A DNA stretch of 64,000 nt from Candidatus Pantoea gossypiicola (lineage in GTDB: Bacteria > Pseudomonadota > Gammaproteobacteria > Enterobacterales > Enterobacteriaceae): contig NZ_VWVM01000016.1 in assembly GCF_008632075.1 (NCBI RefSeq), forward strand, positions 57,359 to 121,358, given 5' to 3'. A model generated the notes under the pieces. It was not told the DNA's origin, did no database searches, and was given only the letters and a program-made list of their open reading frames with translations. Within the stretch, counting starts at the first letter, position 1. Each line of letters starts with the position of its first letter. Positions 36,259 through 45,816 of this stretch are shown in pieces. The position numbers and the translations under genes are program-made.

Positions 36259-38796
36259 TTACGCCGGATCACCCGTCCTCTTTTTAAGCTGCGCGTAAAG
36301 CCATGGCGCAGTCAGACTCTCAGCAGATGTGCTGACCGCTTCCGGCGTACCGGATGAGACAATCCTTCCGCCCTTCAGCCCCGAACCGGGCCCCAGATCA
36401 ATCACCCAGTCCGCTTCAGCCACGATGCGCATTGTGTGTTCCGCCATTACGACGGTGTGGCCGCGCGTCACCAGTTCATCCAGCACAATCAGCAGTTTGT
36501 CCATGTCGGATGGGTGCAACCCGGTTGACGGTTCATCGAGCAGATAGAGCGTGGATGTGCGCTGGACGCGTTGCAGCTCCCAGGCGAGCTTGATGCGCTG
36601 ACACTCACCGCCAGAGAGTTCCGTGGCGGGCTGACCCAGCGTCAGGTATCCCAGCCCCAGAGATCGCAGAGCCGACAGCGAACGCTGGATCCCGTCATAC
36701 CCGTCAAAGACCCTGGTGGCGTCGTCTACGGTGAGATCAAGCACATCCGCTATGGTCAGGTCGTTCCACTGCACCTCCAGCGTTTCAGGGTTGTAACGGC
36801 TTCCCGCACAGACCGAGCAGGTTGCGGTGGCGCTGGGCATAAAGAGCAGCTCAATCGAAATCTGTCCCTGTCCCTCGCACGCAGGACAGCGACCCGCGGG
36901 CAGATTGAAGGAAAACCGGCTGGCGCTGAAACCTCGGGCTTTCGCCTCGGGGGTTTCTGCAAACAGCCTGCGGACAATGTCGAAAAAGCCGGTATAAGTA
37001 GCCAGATTGGAGCGTGGCGTCCGCCCGATAGGACGTTGATCGATTCTGACCAGACGACCAATAGCGTCATTTCCGCTGACAACCTGCCCCTTAACGTCCG
37101 GCACCAGGTCCTCTTCTTCACTCTCTTCACTGTCGGATGTTTTGTCAAAACGTCCGAGCATTTCCGGAAGCACGCGATTCAGCAGCGTCGATTTGCCAGA
37201 GCCGGAAACACCGGTAACCGCCGTCATTCTCGCCAGCGGGATGGCGATATCCACGCCGGTAATATTGTTGCAATGGACCTGCTCAAGCCTGAGCCAGCTC
37301 TCCGCGGGCCGGCGCTGGCGCATCCCGGTATAGCTGCGGGAGAAGAGATAGCCTGAGGTAGGCGAGGCACTGACGTCTTTAAGCCCTGCCGGTTCACCGT
37401 TATAAACAATCTCACCGCCATGCGTTCCCGGGCCGGGACCGACTTCGATGAGCCAGTCCGCCTCGGCAATGAGATCAATATTATGCTCGACGACTACCAG
37501 CGAGTTACCTGCACGTACCAGGTTCTTCAGGGATGCGAGCAGCGCTTTGACATCCTCGGGATGCAGACCGGCAGAAGGCTCATCCAGCACGTAAAGCACG
37601 CCAAACAGCCGCGATATCAGCTGGGTGGCCAGACGTACGCGCTGCAGCTCGCCGGATGAGAGCAGCGTTGTTCGGCGTCCCGGTGCCAGATGACCCAGTC
37701 CCAGCGTCTCAAGCTGTTCAAGCCGCATGCAGATATCTGACGCCATCCGGATCACTGCTTCCCGCAGAGCCGTCTCGACTGGCAGATCCGCTGAGGTGCC
37801 ATTCGCATAAGGCTTCAGCCGTTCCGCAAGCCCGGAGACCGACAGCTCACTCAGGCTGGCAATGTCATAACCGGCAAAGGTCACGGACAGCGCGTTCCGG
37901 TTTAACCTTTTGCCGTGACACGCTGAACAGGGTGTGACAGTGACAAAGCGCGCCAGCCGTTTTTTCGTCGTCTCGCTGCCAGTGGAATAGCTCTGCAATA
38001 CGATTTTTGCTGCGCTGGTGTAAGTGCCGGTATAAGCGGGCTCTTCGCCAGCCGCCAGCGCTTTTTCACGCTGTTCAGCGTTAAGACCCATAAAAATCGG
38101 CACTGATGGCTGCTCGTCAGTCAGCAGTATCCACTGCTGGTCGCGGGCTGAAAGCGTATCCCAGGGGGCATCGACATCGTAGCCGAGTGTCTCAAGGATG
38201 CTGCGCAGATTTTTGTTATGCCAGCCCCGCGGCCATGAAGCTATGGCACCCTGCCGGATACTCAGTGACCTGTCCGGCACCATCGCCTCGGTTCTGACGG
38301 TATGAACCCGTCCCAGCCCCTGGCAATGCGGACAGGCACCTTCAGGATTGTTAGGCGAAAAATAATCGGCGGTCATAAACGGCACACCGTCAGGCCTTGT
38401 GCCCGCACGGGAAAACAGCAGGCGCAGCGTGACGGAAATTCGGGTCAGGCTGCCCACCGTTGAACGCTCCTGCGCGCCAGCCCGGCTCTGCTGTAGGGCC
38501 ACTGCAGGCGGGAGTCCGTCAATGTTATCCACATCTGGCGCAGCGGCCTGATCGATCAGGCGACGGGCATGGGGTGAAATCGACTCAATAAACCGGCGCT
38601 GAGCTTCTGCATAAAGCGTGTCAAAGGCGAGTGAGGATTTCCCGGAGCCTGAAACCCCGGTGAACACCACCATGGCATTCCGGGGAAACCGCAGCGACAC
38701 ATCCTTGAGATTGTGTGTTCTTGCACCCTGTACCGAGATATAAGGATCAATGTGCTCATCCGCGCGATAAGTATGGGCGTTGTCTTGTTCTGTCAT
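36259..38796 (-). CDS. UvrA2-type excinuclease-like ATPase
   Basis: An 845-residue UvrA-like protein with two ABC ATPase modules: Walker A GVSGSGKSS near residue 50 and GVSGSGKST in the second half, each followed by signature and Walker B motifs (LSSGELQRVRL, LSGGECQRIKL, LLDEPSTGLHPSD). Several Cys pairs (CPHCQGLG, CSACHGK, CPACEGQG, CSVCAGSRY) should hold zinc. At 845 residues it is shorter than UvrA (about 940). This fits the UvrA2 class, which lacks the UvrB-binding insert and is linked to resistance to DNA-intercalating compounds. No uvrB or LexA box is nearby. Confidence 0.85.
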   Translation of the reverse strand: MTEQDNAHTYRADEHIDPYISVQGARTHNLKDVSLRFPRNAMVVFTGVSGSGKSSLAFDTLYAEAQRRFIESISPHARRLIDQAAAPDVDNIDGLPPAVALQQSRAGAQERSTVGSLTRISVTLRLLFSRAGTRPDGVPFMTADYFSPNNPEGACPHCQGLGRVHTVRTEAMVPDRSLSIRQGAIASWPRGWHNKNLRSILETLGYDVDAPWDTLSARDQQWILLTDEQPSVPIFMGLNAEQREKALAAGEEPAYTGTYTSAAKIVLQSYSTGSETTKKRLARFVTVTPCSACHGKRLNRNALSVTFAGYDIASLSELSVSGLAERLKPYANGTSADLPVETALREAVIRMASDICMRLEQLETLGLGHLAPGRRTTLLSSGELQRVRLATQLISRLFGVLYVLDEPSAGLHPEDVKALLASLKNLVRAGNSLVVVEHNIDLIAEADWLIEVGPGPGTHGGEIVYNGEPAGLKDVSASPTSGYLFSRSYTGMRQRRPAESWLRLEQVHCNNITGVDIAIPLARMTAVTGVSGSGKSTLLNRVLPEMLGRFDKTSDSEESEEEDLVPDVKGQVVSGNDAIGRLVRIDQRPIGRTPRSNLATYTGFFDIVRRLFAETPEAKARGFSASRFSFNLPAGRCPACEGQGQISIELLFMPSATATCSVCAGSRYNPETLEVQWNDLTIADVLDLTVDDATRVFDGYDGIQRSLSALRSLGLGYLTLGQPATELSGGECQRIKLAWELQRVQRTSTLYLLDEPSTGLHPSDMDKLLIVLDELVTRGHTVVMAEHTMRIVAEADWVIDLGPGSGLKGGRIVSSGTPEAVSTSAESLTAPWLYAQLKKRTGDPA

Positions 38797-38987
38797 GGTG
38801 TCCCTGTTTGATGATGCACGGCAGATGAACGATCACCTGCCGTTAATGACTGAAAATCGCAGAGGCTGACCCGGCTTTCGGGCTATCCGGCCCACTACGG
38901 GACAGAAACACCAGCAAGGGTAGTCAGGAATTTTAGTCAGCACAACGTGAAGGAAGGCTGATTCAGGGCTGTACAAAAGAGCAGCCC

Positions 38988-39013
38988 ATAAAAAAGCCCG
39001 CACAGGGCGGGCT
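38988..39013 (-). terminator. Terminator after the truncated antitoxin
   Basis: On the minus strand AGCCCGC, CCTGT, GCGGGCT followed by six T; the strand is read right to left just after the stop of the small frame. Confidence 0.75.
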
Positions 39014-39127
39014 TTAGTTACCGGCTTCACTTCCCGGTTCTGGCTCATTGTCGAACAGGGGAGATACGGCGGCCAGAGCGGCTTCATAATCTGCTTCACT
39101 GTGAATCGGTTTGATTTTATAAGTCAT
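39014..39127 (-). pseudogene. Truncated HigA-like antitoxin N-terminus
   Basis: A 37-residue frame starting MTYKIKPIHSEADYEAALAA and ending EPEPGSEAGN. This resembles the dimerising N-terminal region of the COG5499 HigA-type antitoxins, which normally run on to a helix-turn-helix of about 60 more residues. Here a stop and a terminator come directly after it. No toxin is recognised upstream. A functional micro-protein cannot be excluded because the start (GGTGG before GTGATG) and the terminator both look intact. Confidence 0.5.
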
Positions 39128-39366
39128 CACAATTCCACCGTATTTGCGTTTATCCTGTCGTATGTCGATTTATCTTAAGATGATGGCTGTGCCATTGCGC
39201 GCTTAGCAGAAACAAAACACATGAGCACAGAAATGGCGTCCATGCGTTCAGCTCCAGTTATGAACGTTACCCTGGCAGGTCGGTACACATAATGACCATT
39301 CCGGGCGAAAAAGACTGAAAGTCGATCCCGCGCCGGAGAGTTAAGTCAAAACATACTCTGTACGCC

Positions 39367-39393
39367 AAAAAACCCGTCGCTGACGGGTTTTTT
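39367..39393. terminator. Bidirectional terminator
   Basis: AAAAAACCCGTC, GCT, GACGGGTTTTTT. It lies 34 bases from the end of the minus-strand DUF2382 gene, and the A/T runs allow use in both directions. Confidence 0.85.
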
Positions 39394-39426
39394 CAGGCCT
39401 GAAAGAGGAACGTCAACGTGACAGCA

Positions 39427-40890
39427 TTACGGTTTTTTAAACTTGTCTTCGACCTTCTCTTTTGCTTCGGCAATTTTATCCCCGGCTTTTTCCGCGAAAC
39501 CCTCTTTATGCGCAGGTTCGCTGCCTGGCGTTACCGGACGGCTGTCGTCACCGCGCGCCTGACGCGTGCTTTCCAGCAGCGGATCGGTCGCGGCAGGATT
39601 ACCGGTCACGGGGTCTGTATTGAGATGGTCGGCGCGGGCATGGTCAATATCCACCTCCTGACGACGTACCGAATCATTGATGGTTTCAACCCGATCGCTG
39701 GCCTCTTTACGCAGCACCACTTCTTCAATGATCTGCGCAGTCTTATTGACCACCGGCTGCTCATGCGTCTCTTCCACTTCAACCGTTTTTTCAGACCAGT
39801 CAACCTGGTCCGGTGAGCCCGTTTCGTTCACCGGACGACGGAAGATTTCGGCATGCTGCTCATGCAGAGAGATATTTTCAGACACCCGATCCGTGACAGT
39901 GTAGCGGCGCACGCGGGTTGATCCTTCGCTGACCAGTCGTTTACCTACTTCCAGTCGCTCTTCAGCCAGACGCAGCACATCCTCGTCACTCTCATCACCA
40001 GTCAGGGCCGCACGTGCCGCACCGCGATGGGCAGGATCGGTATGGCGTGGATCGATGGCACCCTTATCCTGAAGCGTTCCGCTGGCGGGCGCTGTCAGGC
40101 CATCATCGGTCGCATAGTCATCAGGCAATGCGGCACTGCGCTCAGTCAGCTCTTCATGCGCATCCAGGATGCCCAGTGCGCGCGGCAACTCATCTTCATC
40201 AGCCCGCAGCGACAGCACCACACCGCCGGTACGCATCGCATCTTCATAGACTTCGGCCTGATCCTCTTCCAGCGTGTTGCCAAACAGGCGCTGCCAGAAG
40301 CCCGGATGACGGGCTTCATGACCTTCAGTGCGCAGCCGTTCACCCGAGATGATATCAATGTCATCATCCAGGAACCCGGCCTTAATCAGGTTACGCTTTG
40401 CCCCTTCTGCCAGTGAGATATTGCTGAACATTGTTACGATTGTTTCACGCGCCATGTTGTGTTCCTCGGTGATGGATTCGGACGGCTCTGAATAGGGTAT
40501 TCGGGTCAGATGAGCCTGCTGTCGGCGCAGGGAGACAATCTGTTCGGTCTCCACCTCGCTGACGACTTTGCGAATGTGCCACTCCTCTTTCAGCACCAGA
40601 TGACGGACAATCTCGACCTCTTCTTCGACAATCGGGATAATCAGGACGCCATTTTCTTCACGGATCGCTGGCATCTCAGTCAGCCGATCCGATTTAGGAA
40701 TGCGTTGAATGTCCGCCGTCTGCTGCCGGAGCATCAGCGCAATTTTCTGCTGATGTTCAGTGACCTGGCGGGTAACCCTGACATGAGCGTCGACGACCCG
40801 CTGTTTCGAGACCTCAACGGTTTCCTCCGCCAGACTTAAGACCTGTTCGCGACTCTCTGACCCTGTTTTTTCAGGAGGTTGATTGTTCAT
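39427..40890 (-). CDS. YsnF/AvaK (DUF2382) stress-response protein, apparent two-gene fusion
   Basis: A 487-residue, strongly charged soluble protein. Residues 1-140 form one DUF2382 domain. From residue 146 a general-stress-type domain begins (MARETIVTMFSNISLAEGA), followed by a second DUF2382 domain (about 305-410) and a Lys/Glu-rich tail ending KEKVEDKFKKP. DUF2382 proteins are tied to desiccation and osmotic stress; the molecular role is unknown. The Met at residue 146 (ATG 40455) has GAGG eight bases upstream, so the frame looks like two genes joined by loss of a stop, or read from two starts. Confidence 0.75.
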   Translation of the reverse strand: MNNQPPEKTGSESREQVLSLAEETVEVSKQRVVDAHVRVTRQVTEHQQKIALMLRQQTADIQRIPKSDRLTEMPAIREENGVLIIPIVEEEVEIVRHLVLKEEWHIRKVVSEVETEQIVSLRRQQAHLTRIPYSEPSESITEEHNMARETIVTMFSNISLAEGAKRNLIKAGFLDDDIDIISGERLRTEGHEARHPGFWQRLFGNTLEEDQAEVYEDAMRTGGVVLSLRADEDELPRALGILDAHEELTERSAALPDDYATDDGLTAPASGTLQDKGAIDPRHTDPAHRGAARAALTGDESDEDVLRLAEERLEVGKRLVSEGSTRVRRYTVTDRVSENISLHEQHAEIFRRPVNETGSPDQVDWSEKTVEVEETHEQPVVNKTAQIIEEVVLRKEASDRVETINDSVRRQEVDIDHARADHLNTDPVTGNPAATDPLLESTRQARGDDSRPVTPGSEPAHKEGFAEKAGDKIAEAKEKVEDKFKKP

Positions 40891-41165
40891 GGTTAACCTG
40901 CCTGTGATACAGAACGATCATTGGTGCTTTCCGTGACCTTGAGCATAAGTGACTGCTTTCCGGTTAGTTAAAGCCTGGCACAAACATTGACAAAGGGAAG
41001 AAAAAAGCAGAAATATGCCGCGATATGAAGATAACATGGCGCTAAAATCGGATAAGCGATGCGGCAGATAAAAAGAGGATCATAGTATGAACAGCAGTGA
41101 AATCTCTGTTTTCAGTTGAGAAAAAGAGAACGGGTCAGGCATTGAGCGCGTCTGACATGGCTGCC

Positions 41166-41735
41166 TCAGGGGTTGATCCATCCGCTTTCCTGCCGTTCGC
41201 CATGGGCGGAATAGTGAAACAGTGCGCGCTGATTTTCATTGCGCTGAAGCTGATACGCATCCAGCATGCTGACCTGCACAATCACCACGCCAAAACGCGA
41301 TTCGCCCGTTTCTGCTGTCGACGCGTCCAGTGTCTCGTGAGCGGGAGCCAGTGCTTCTCCCGGCGGCCCGCCGATATAGGTCTGGCGCGTGTGTTGCGGT
41401 AACGTATGCCAGGCGTCACGGGCAACCGCACTTCCCGCTGCGTAACATTCAGCCTGTCCCACCAGCCGTAGCTGCAGGCGACGCTCATGGCAATATCCCA
41501 GCACGGTAACCTGGGGGTTCGCCGCCATCTCCAGCCACTTAGGACTTCGCACATCAGTATGAAAGGTCAGCATCCGGCGGACATCATGGCACTCGCGCAG
41601 CACCACAGTGCGAGCCTGAGGCCGTTGTCCAGCATCCACGGTAGCGAGCGTCAGATAATGAAATCCGGCCTGCGGATCGGCGGCAGCTTCTGCCAGTGCT
41701 GCCCAGCTGGCTGTTTCAAAGGTTTTCAGATCCAT
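41166..41735 (-). CDS. Pyridoxamine 5'-phosphate oxidase-like flavoprotein
   Basis: A 189-residue PNPOx-fold protein. The FMN-binding region includes ARTVVLREC and TFHTDVRSPKWLEMAANPQVTVLGY; RLQLRLVGQAE follows. It belongs to the shorter PNPOx-like class and not to PdxH itself. The cofactor should be FMN, and the substrate is unknown. It is monocistronic, with the acetyltransferase gene divergent on its right. Confidence 0.8.
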   Translation of the reverse strand: MDLKTFETASWAALAEAAADPQAGFHYLTLATVDAGQRPQARTVVLRECHDVRRMLTFHTDVRSPKWLEMAANPQVTVLGYCHERRLQLRLVGQAECYAAGSAVARDAWHTLPQHTRQTYIGGPPGEALAPAHETLDASTAETGESRFGVVIVQVSMLDAYQLQRNENQRALFHYSAHGERQESGWINP

Positions 41736-41987
41736 TGGAAATTACTCTCATCAGGGACAATGTCAGCCATCTGGCTAAAAGCGTAGCAATGATGTGAGCA
41801 GATGGCCTGTCTGCTCCGCTGTGGAAGAAAATATGATCCGCGAGTTGCCGGGCAATATCGCGGAGGGTGAGACAGCCGAGGGATTGCGGAATGCCTCGCA
41901 AAGTCACGCACACCCGTGCCATCAGTCTGCCGCTCTGTGCTATTTTTGCGCCATCACCTTACCGTCTTGCCCGCAGGGAATAGCACT

Positions 41988-42572
41988 ATGTCTGCTGAGA
42001 AGCCCGCTGAAGTCCGGCCAGAAATGCCCGTTAACGTCACCTCGCCGCGCCTGACCTATCGGCCACTGAGTCAGGAAGACTGGCCCTTTTATCTTGCGGT
42101 CAGTCAGGACAGATCGGTGATGAAGTACATCAGCGATCCGCGCAGTGCTGAAGAGATCCGAACCCTGTCATTCAACGTGCGCCTGCCAGCCTGGTACAAA
42201 GGCTGCACACACTGGCTTTGCCTGGTCATTGAGGAAAAAGCGACGGGTCTTCCGGCAGGCTTCTGCGGGTTTATCGATCGCGGAGAAGGTGTTGCGGAAT
42301 CCGGGTTTATTCTGGCCACGGAGGCACAGGGCAAAGGCTACGGCAGCGAGTCGCTGCATGCCATAATCGCCTTCTGCTTTGAGCAACAGGGTTACCGCAA
42401 AATGACCGCAACGGTGACGGCAGGCAATGTCGCCTCACGCCACACGCTGCTCTCCGCGGGCTTTATTCAGGAAGGCACCCTGCGGCAGAATTTCTTCCTC
42501 AATGGTCAGTGGCAGGATGACTGGATTTTCGGATTGCTGAAACAGGATTACCGACCCGGACAGCCAGACTGA
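41988..42572 (+). CDS. GNAT-family N-acetyltransferase (RimJ-like)
   Basis: A 194-residue acetyltransferase. It begins with the substrate-side strand TSPRLTYRPLSQEDW, and the acetyl-CoA loop reads ILATEAQGKGYGSESL. Then comes the typical end NVASRHTLLSAGFIQEG. It is close to the RimJ/RimL branch that modifies proteins or small amines. ATG 41988 has AGGGA eight bases upstream; a longer frame from 41916 lacks conserved sequence. Confidence 0.83.
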   Translation: MSAEKPAEVRPEMPVNVTSPRLTYRPLSQEDWPFYLAVSQDRSVMKYISDPRSAEEIRTLSFNVRLPAWYKGCTHWLCLVIEEKATGLPAGFCGFIDRGEGVAESGFILATEAQGKGYGSESLHAIIAFCFEQQGYRKMTATVTAGNVASRHTLLSAGFIQEGTLRQNFFLNGQWQDDWIFGLLKQDYRPGQPD

Positions 42573-42617
42573 CGGGCGTCAATCGCCTCCTCTCTTCGGC
42601 TGCCAGGGTCAGAATGT

Positions 42618-44813
42618 TCAGGGGGATGTGACATCGTAACCGCTGGCATTAGCGGGCACAGAATGCTCCTCGCCGTACAGCATCGCTTCAAAGTCCGCCG
42701 GTGTCAGTGGCCGGCACAGGCCATTGCCCTGCATAATGTGACATCCGGCTGACGTGACAAAGGCGATCTGCTCTTTATCTTCAACCCCTTCTGCAGCCAC
42801 CCGAATACCCAGACTTTTGCCGAGTGCGGTGATAGATCGGAACATCATTCGCACGCGCATGCTGGAGTTCAGCTCGTGCGTCAGCGACTTATCGATTTTA
42901 AAACCCGCCACAAAGCTGTGGCGCAGCAGGTTAATAGCCCCCAGCGTGCGTCCGTAATGATCGATGACAAATGAGGCACCGGTACGTCGCACCGCTTCAA
43001 CCTGAACCGGCATATCCTGCACCAGTACAGCCAGCAGAGGCTCATCTACTTCCAGCTCAACAAAACCCGCATCGCCGCCGGCACTCTCACGTATGACGGT
43101 TTCCAGGCTGTTCACTGTCAGCTGACGCGGAAACAGATTGATGCTGACGCGAAGCTCAGGCGATCGCACCTGCCACTGCCGGACCTGTGCCAGAGCACTG
43201 CGGATGATCCATTCCCCCAGCGTTACGGAAAGCGGGCTTTTAACCAGCATGCCGATGAAGTCGGCAGGCAACAGCAATCCGCGTGTCGGGTGCTGCCAGC
43301 GTACCAGCGTCTCACAGCCAGCCAGTTTTCCACTTTCCACATCGAAACGGGGCTGATAGTAAAGCGTGAACTGCTGCTGCCGCACCGCCGTTTCCAGTTC
43401 GCGCTCGAAACGGCGGCGCTGCTGCTCCGCTTCGCGAAACGCAGGCATAAACAGGATACTGCAGCCTTTGCCTGAGGCTTTGGCGCGGTAGAGTGCCAGA
43501 TCAGCGGCGGACATCACCGCAGAGGGATCGCGACCGTGATCCGGGTAGGAAGCGATGCCTGTGCTGGCACCGACCACAACCGGCGAATCGTGATAGTGGA
43601 ACGGCGTTTGTACGGCCGCAATCAGTTTTTCCGCGGTAATCGCCGCCTCAGCGCTGCCGCCCGCCAGCAGGATCACAAATTCATCGCCGCCCAGCCGCGC
43701 AGCCGTCACAGCACCGGCACACACTGCACGAATCTGCTCGGCCACGTGACACAGCAGCGCATCGCCTGCTGCATGTCCCAGCGTATCGTTCACCTCTTTA
43801 AAACCATCAAGATCGGTCATCAACAAGGTGTAGGGAACGCACGCTTTGGTCAGCTGCCCGACCTGATCCATAAACGCGCTACGGCTGGCGAGTCGCGTCA
43901 GCATATCCAGAGAAGCCAGCTCACAGAGCCGCGCCTCACTTTCATAGCGGGCCGTGACATCACGGATGATCATGCCCACCAGCCGCTCGCCCTCTTCACG
44001 CCAGCCCGAAAACGAGACTTCTGCCGGGAATTCACGGCCATCGCGCGTCACACCCCATATCTGCAACAAGCGTGGGTGTGAGATAGCCCCTTCGTCTGAG
44101 GTAATCCGGGCCAGCTCGTTACGGTAGTCAGTCTGGCAGCGCGCCGGGATCAGCTCGCTGACATACTGACCTTTCATCTCCTCTGCGCTGTAGCCGAAGA
44201 GGGCAGTGGCTGCCGGATTCCAGAAGGTGATGCCGCGCCGCAAATCGGTACAGACAATGGCGTCGGGTGAAGTGGATGAGATTGCCTGAAGCCGCTGCTG
44301 GCTGGTGTAGCGCAGTAACTCCAGACGATGCATCTCCATGCGATCCATCACCAGCGCAGCTATATCGGACAGATGCTTCCGATCTTCTGCAGCCAGCGGC
44401 TCACGCGGATGACTGTCAGTCAGGCAGACGGTGCCTATGTGATGACCATCCGGCGTTGTGAGCGGGATCCCGGCATAAAAGCGGATAAAAGGGTAGCCAT
44501 GAACCAGCGGACTGTCGCGGAAGCGGGGATCTTTCAGCGTATCGGGTACGCAGAGGATATCGCCCTGCGCCAGGGTATGGTGGCAGAAGGCGACGTTGCG
44601 CGACGTACCGGAAATGTTCAAACCGTAGCGGGAGGCGAAAAACTGTCGCTTCTCATCGATGAGCGATACAAACGCAACCGGTACGCGGAACAGTCGCGCG
44701 GCAAGCGTGGTAAGGCGATCCAGCGCATCGGTCGGCGGTGAATCCATCAGATGATACTGCTTAAGTGCGTCAAGGCGAGCCGCCTCGGCATCATGATAAA
44801 CTGGACGTTTCAG
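42618..44813 (-). CDS. GAF-PAS-GGDEF-EAL cyclic-di-GMP protein (EAL degenerate)
   Basis: About 731 residues. GAF (about 25-165), PAS (about 175-295), GGDEF (about 305-465) with intact RLGGDEF but no RxxD inhibitory site, then an EAL domain. The EAL domain reads ETL, and its loop 6 has DHYGRTL instead of DDFGTG, so phosphodiesterase activity is doubtful. It should act mainly as a diguanylate cyclase. The frame extends 22 codons beyond the first ATG (44747): AARLDALKQYHL, the usual start of such GAF proteins, lies upstream. The only fitting start is a CTG at 44813 with AGAGGGGA before it. Confidence 0.85.
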   Translation of the reverse strand: MKRPVYHDAEAARLDALKQYHLMDSPPTDALDRLTTLAARLFRVPVAFVSLIDEKRQFFASRYGLNISGTSRNVAFCHHTLAQGDILCVPDTLKDPRFRDSPLVHGYPFIRFYAGIPLTTPDGHHIGTVCLTDSHPREPLAAEDRKHLSDIAALVMDRMEMHRLELLRYTSQQRLQAISSTSPDAIVCTDLRRGITFWNPAATALFGYSAEEMKGQYVSELIPARCQTDYRNELARITSDEGAISHPRLLQIWGVTRDGREFPAEVSFSGWREEGERLVGMIIRDVTARYESEARLCELASLDMLTRLASRSAFMDQVGQLTKACVPYTLLMTDLDGFKEVNDTLGHAAGDALLCHVAEQIRAVCAGAVTAARLGGDEFVILLAGGSAEAAITAEKLIAAVQTPFHYHDSPVVVGASTGIASYPDHGRDPSAVMSAADLALYRAKASGKGCSILFMPAFREAEQQRRRFERELETAVRQQQFTLYYQPRFDVESGKLAGCETLVRWQHPTRGLLLPADFIGMLVKSPLSVTLGEWIIRSALAQVRQWQVRSPELRVSINLFPRQLTVNSLETVIRESAGGDAGFVELEVDEPLLAVLVQDMPVQVEAVRRTGASFVIDHYGRTLGAINLLRHSFVAGFKIDKSLTHELNSSMRVRMMFRSITALGKSLGIRVAAEGVEDKEQIAFVTSAGCHIMQGNGLCRPLTPADFEAMLYGEEHSVPANASGYDVTSP

Positions 44814-45169
44814 CGTAAATCCCCTCTGATGTTATCTGCTGTGGCCGGCATGACGCAGCATGAAGAGGACACGTTCAATCAGACAGGACACGCAGAACTG
44901 GCTGCCGACCCGCTGCCGGAAGAAAGGCCCGTCAGTGAACTCTGCAGCAAAACCCGCCGCAATGAGTCCGATAAAGCCAGCATCGCAGACAGCGGGATGC
45001 CGGTTAATACGTTATGCCGGGCAGTGCGATCGTGACGGTTTGGTTAATAGCGGACCGTGCCAGAACAATCCTGCCAGAGCAGTTAAGACGCGCGAATTAA
45101 TGCGCTTCGCTTAGCTCTTTATATCGGCCTGAAATACGTTTACTTCAGGGAAAATAGTGGCAGAACGTC
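44814..45169. other. Intergenic region
   Basis: 356 bases between the GAF-PAS-GGDEF-EAL gene and the small DNA-binding gene. A plus-strand frame from 44829 to 45035 exists but has no ribosome site and no recognisable product. Otherwise nothing is seen. Confidence 0.4.
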
Positions 45170-45409
45170 TTACTTTTTAGGCTTTGGGATCAGTTCGTAG
45201 TGCGGATGCTCTCCCGCCAGCAGCATCAGCAGTTCATATTCGCCCTGACTGAGCAGAGCAGGATTTTTTGATGCTTCTTTGGTCTGCCAGACGCGCTGGC
45301 TAAGGTCGAAACGTTCGGCTGCAATTTCCTGCGAAAGACCCGCCGCAAGGCGCAGCTCACGTACGTTACGCTGGACGGCAACAGGCCGCTGTAAAATCTG
45401 TTTTCCCAT
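45170..45409 (-). CDS. Small helix-turn-helix DNA-binding protein
   Basis: A 79-residue protein. VRELRLAAGLSQEIAAERFDLS and the following VWQTKEASKNPALLSQGEYEL fit an XRE-like helix-turn-helix with a recognition helix altered from the usual form. It probably binds DNA or acts as a small regulator. GGGAG stands nine bases before ATG 45409; sequence upstream of that Met is not protein-like. The 407 bases to its right hold no recognisable gene. Confidence 0.6.
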   Translation of the reverse strand: MGKQILQRPVAVQRNVRELRLAAGLSQEIAAERFDLSQRVWQTKEASKNPALLSQGEYELLMLLAGEHPHYELIPKPKK

Positions 45410-45816
45410 ATGAAACGCTCCCCATACGGTGCCCCCGGTGAGATGGCCAGGCAACCGAATCCGCCTTTGGCCAACCCATAAATTTGGGTTAAGTTTTAAA
45501 TGTGCGCGATCCCTGATCGTCAGGAAAGCGTAAAGCCCAGGTAAAACCACCGGAATGAACTGTATTTATGTTTAATTCGTGAATCGGATAATGATTGTAC
45601 CGTTGAGAATAATCATCGTTATTCTGAATGGTAATAATGGTCAGCTAATGTTCAACATTAATTACCGTCTGAAAAGATGACCTTTTCATTCCGCGATAAA
45701 AAAGAGTGAGTATTAACCATTACTTTACAGAGCCATTGTCTGCGGATGAATAAAATATCTGATCACTGTGCCTGACCAGAATCCACACGGTCCCTTATTT
45801 TCAAACGATGCACATG
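45410..45816. other. AT-rich intergenic region
   Basis: 407 bases between the helix-turn-helix gene and the end of the chemoreceptor gene. The left part must contain the promoter of the helix-turn-helix gene. No gene or clear structure is visible. Confidence 0.4.

Noticed and set aside
36571..37356. 261-codon plus-strand frame opposite the UvrA2-type gene
   Set aside because: Shadow of conserved ATPase codons; no ribosome site or domain.
38833..39099. 88-codon minus-strand frame over the truncated antitoxin and its terminator
   Set aside because: It runs straight through a strong terminator stem and conflicts with the clear antitoxin-like frame.
44829..45035. Plus-strand frame containing MTQHEEDTFNQTGHAELA
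   Set aside because: It starts within the ribosome region of the opposite gene, has no ribosome site of its own and no recognisable family.
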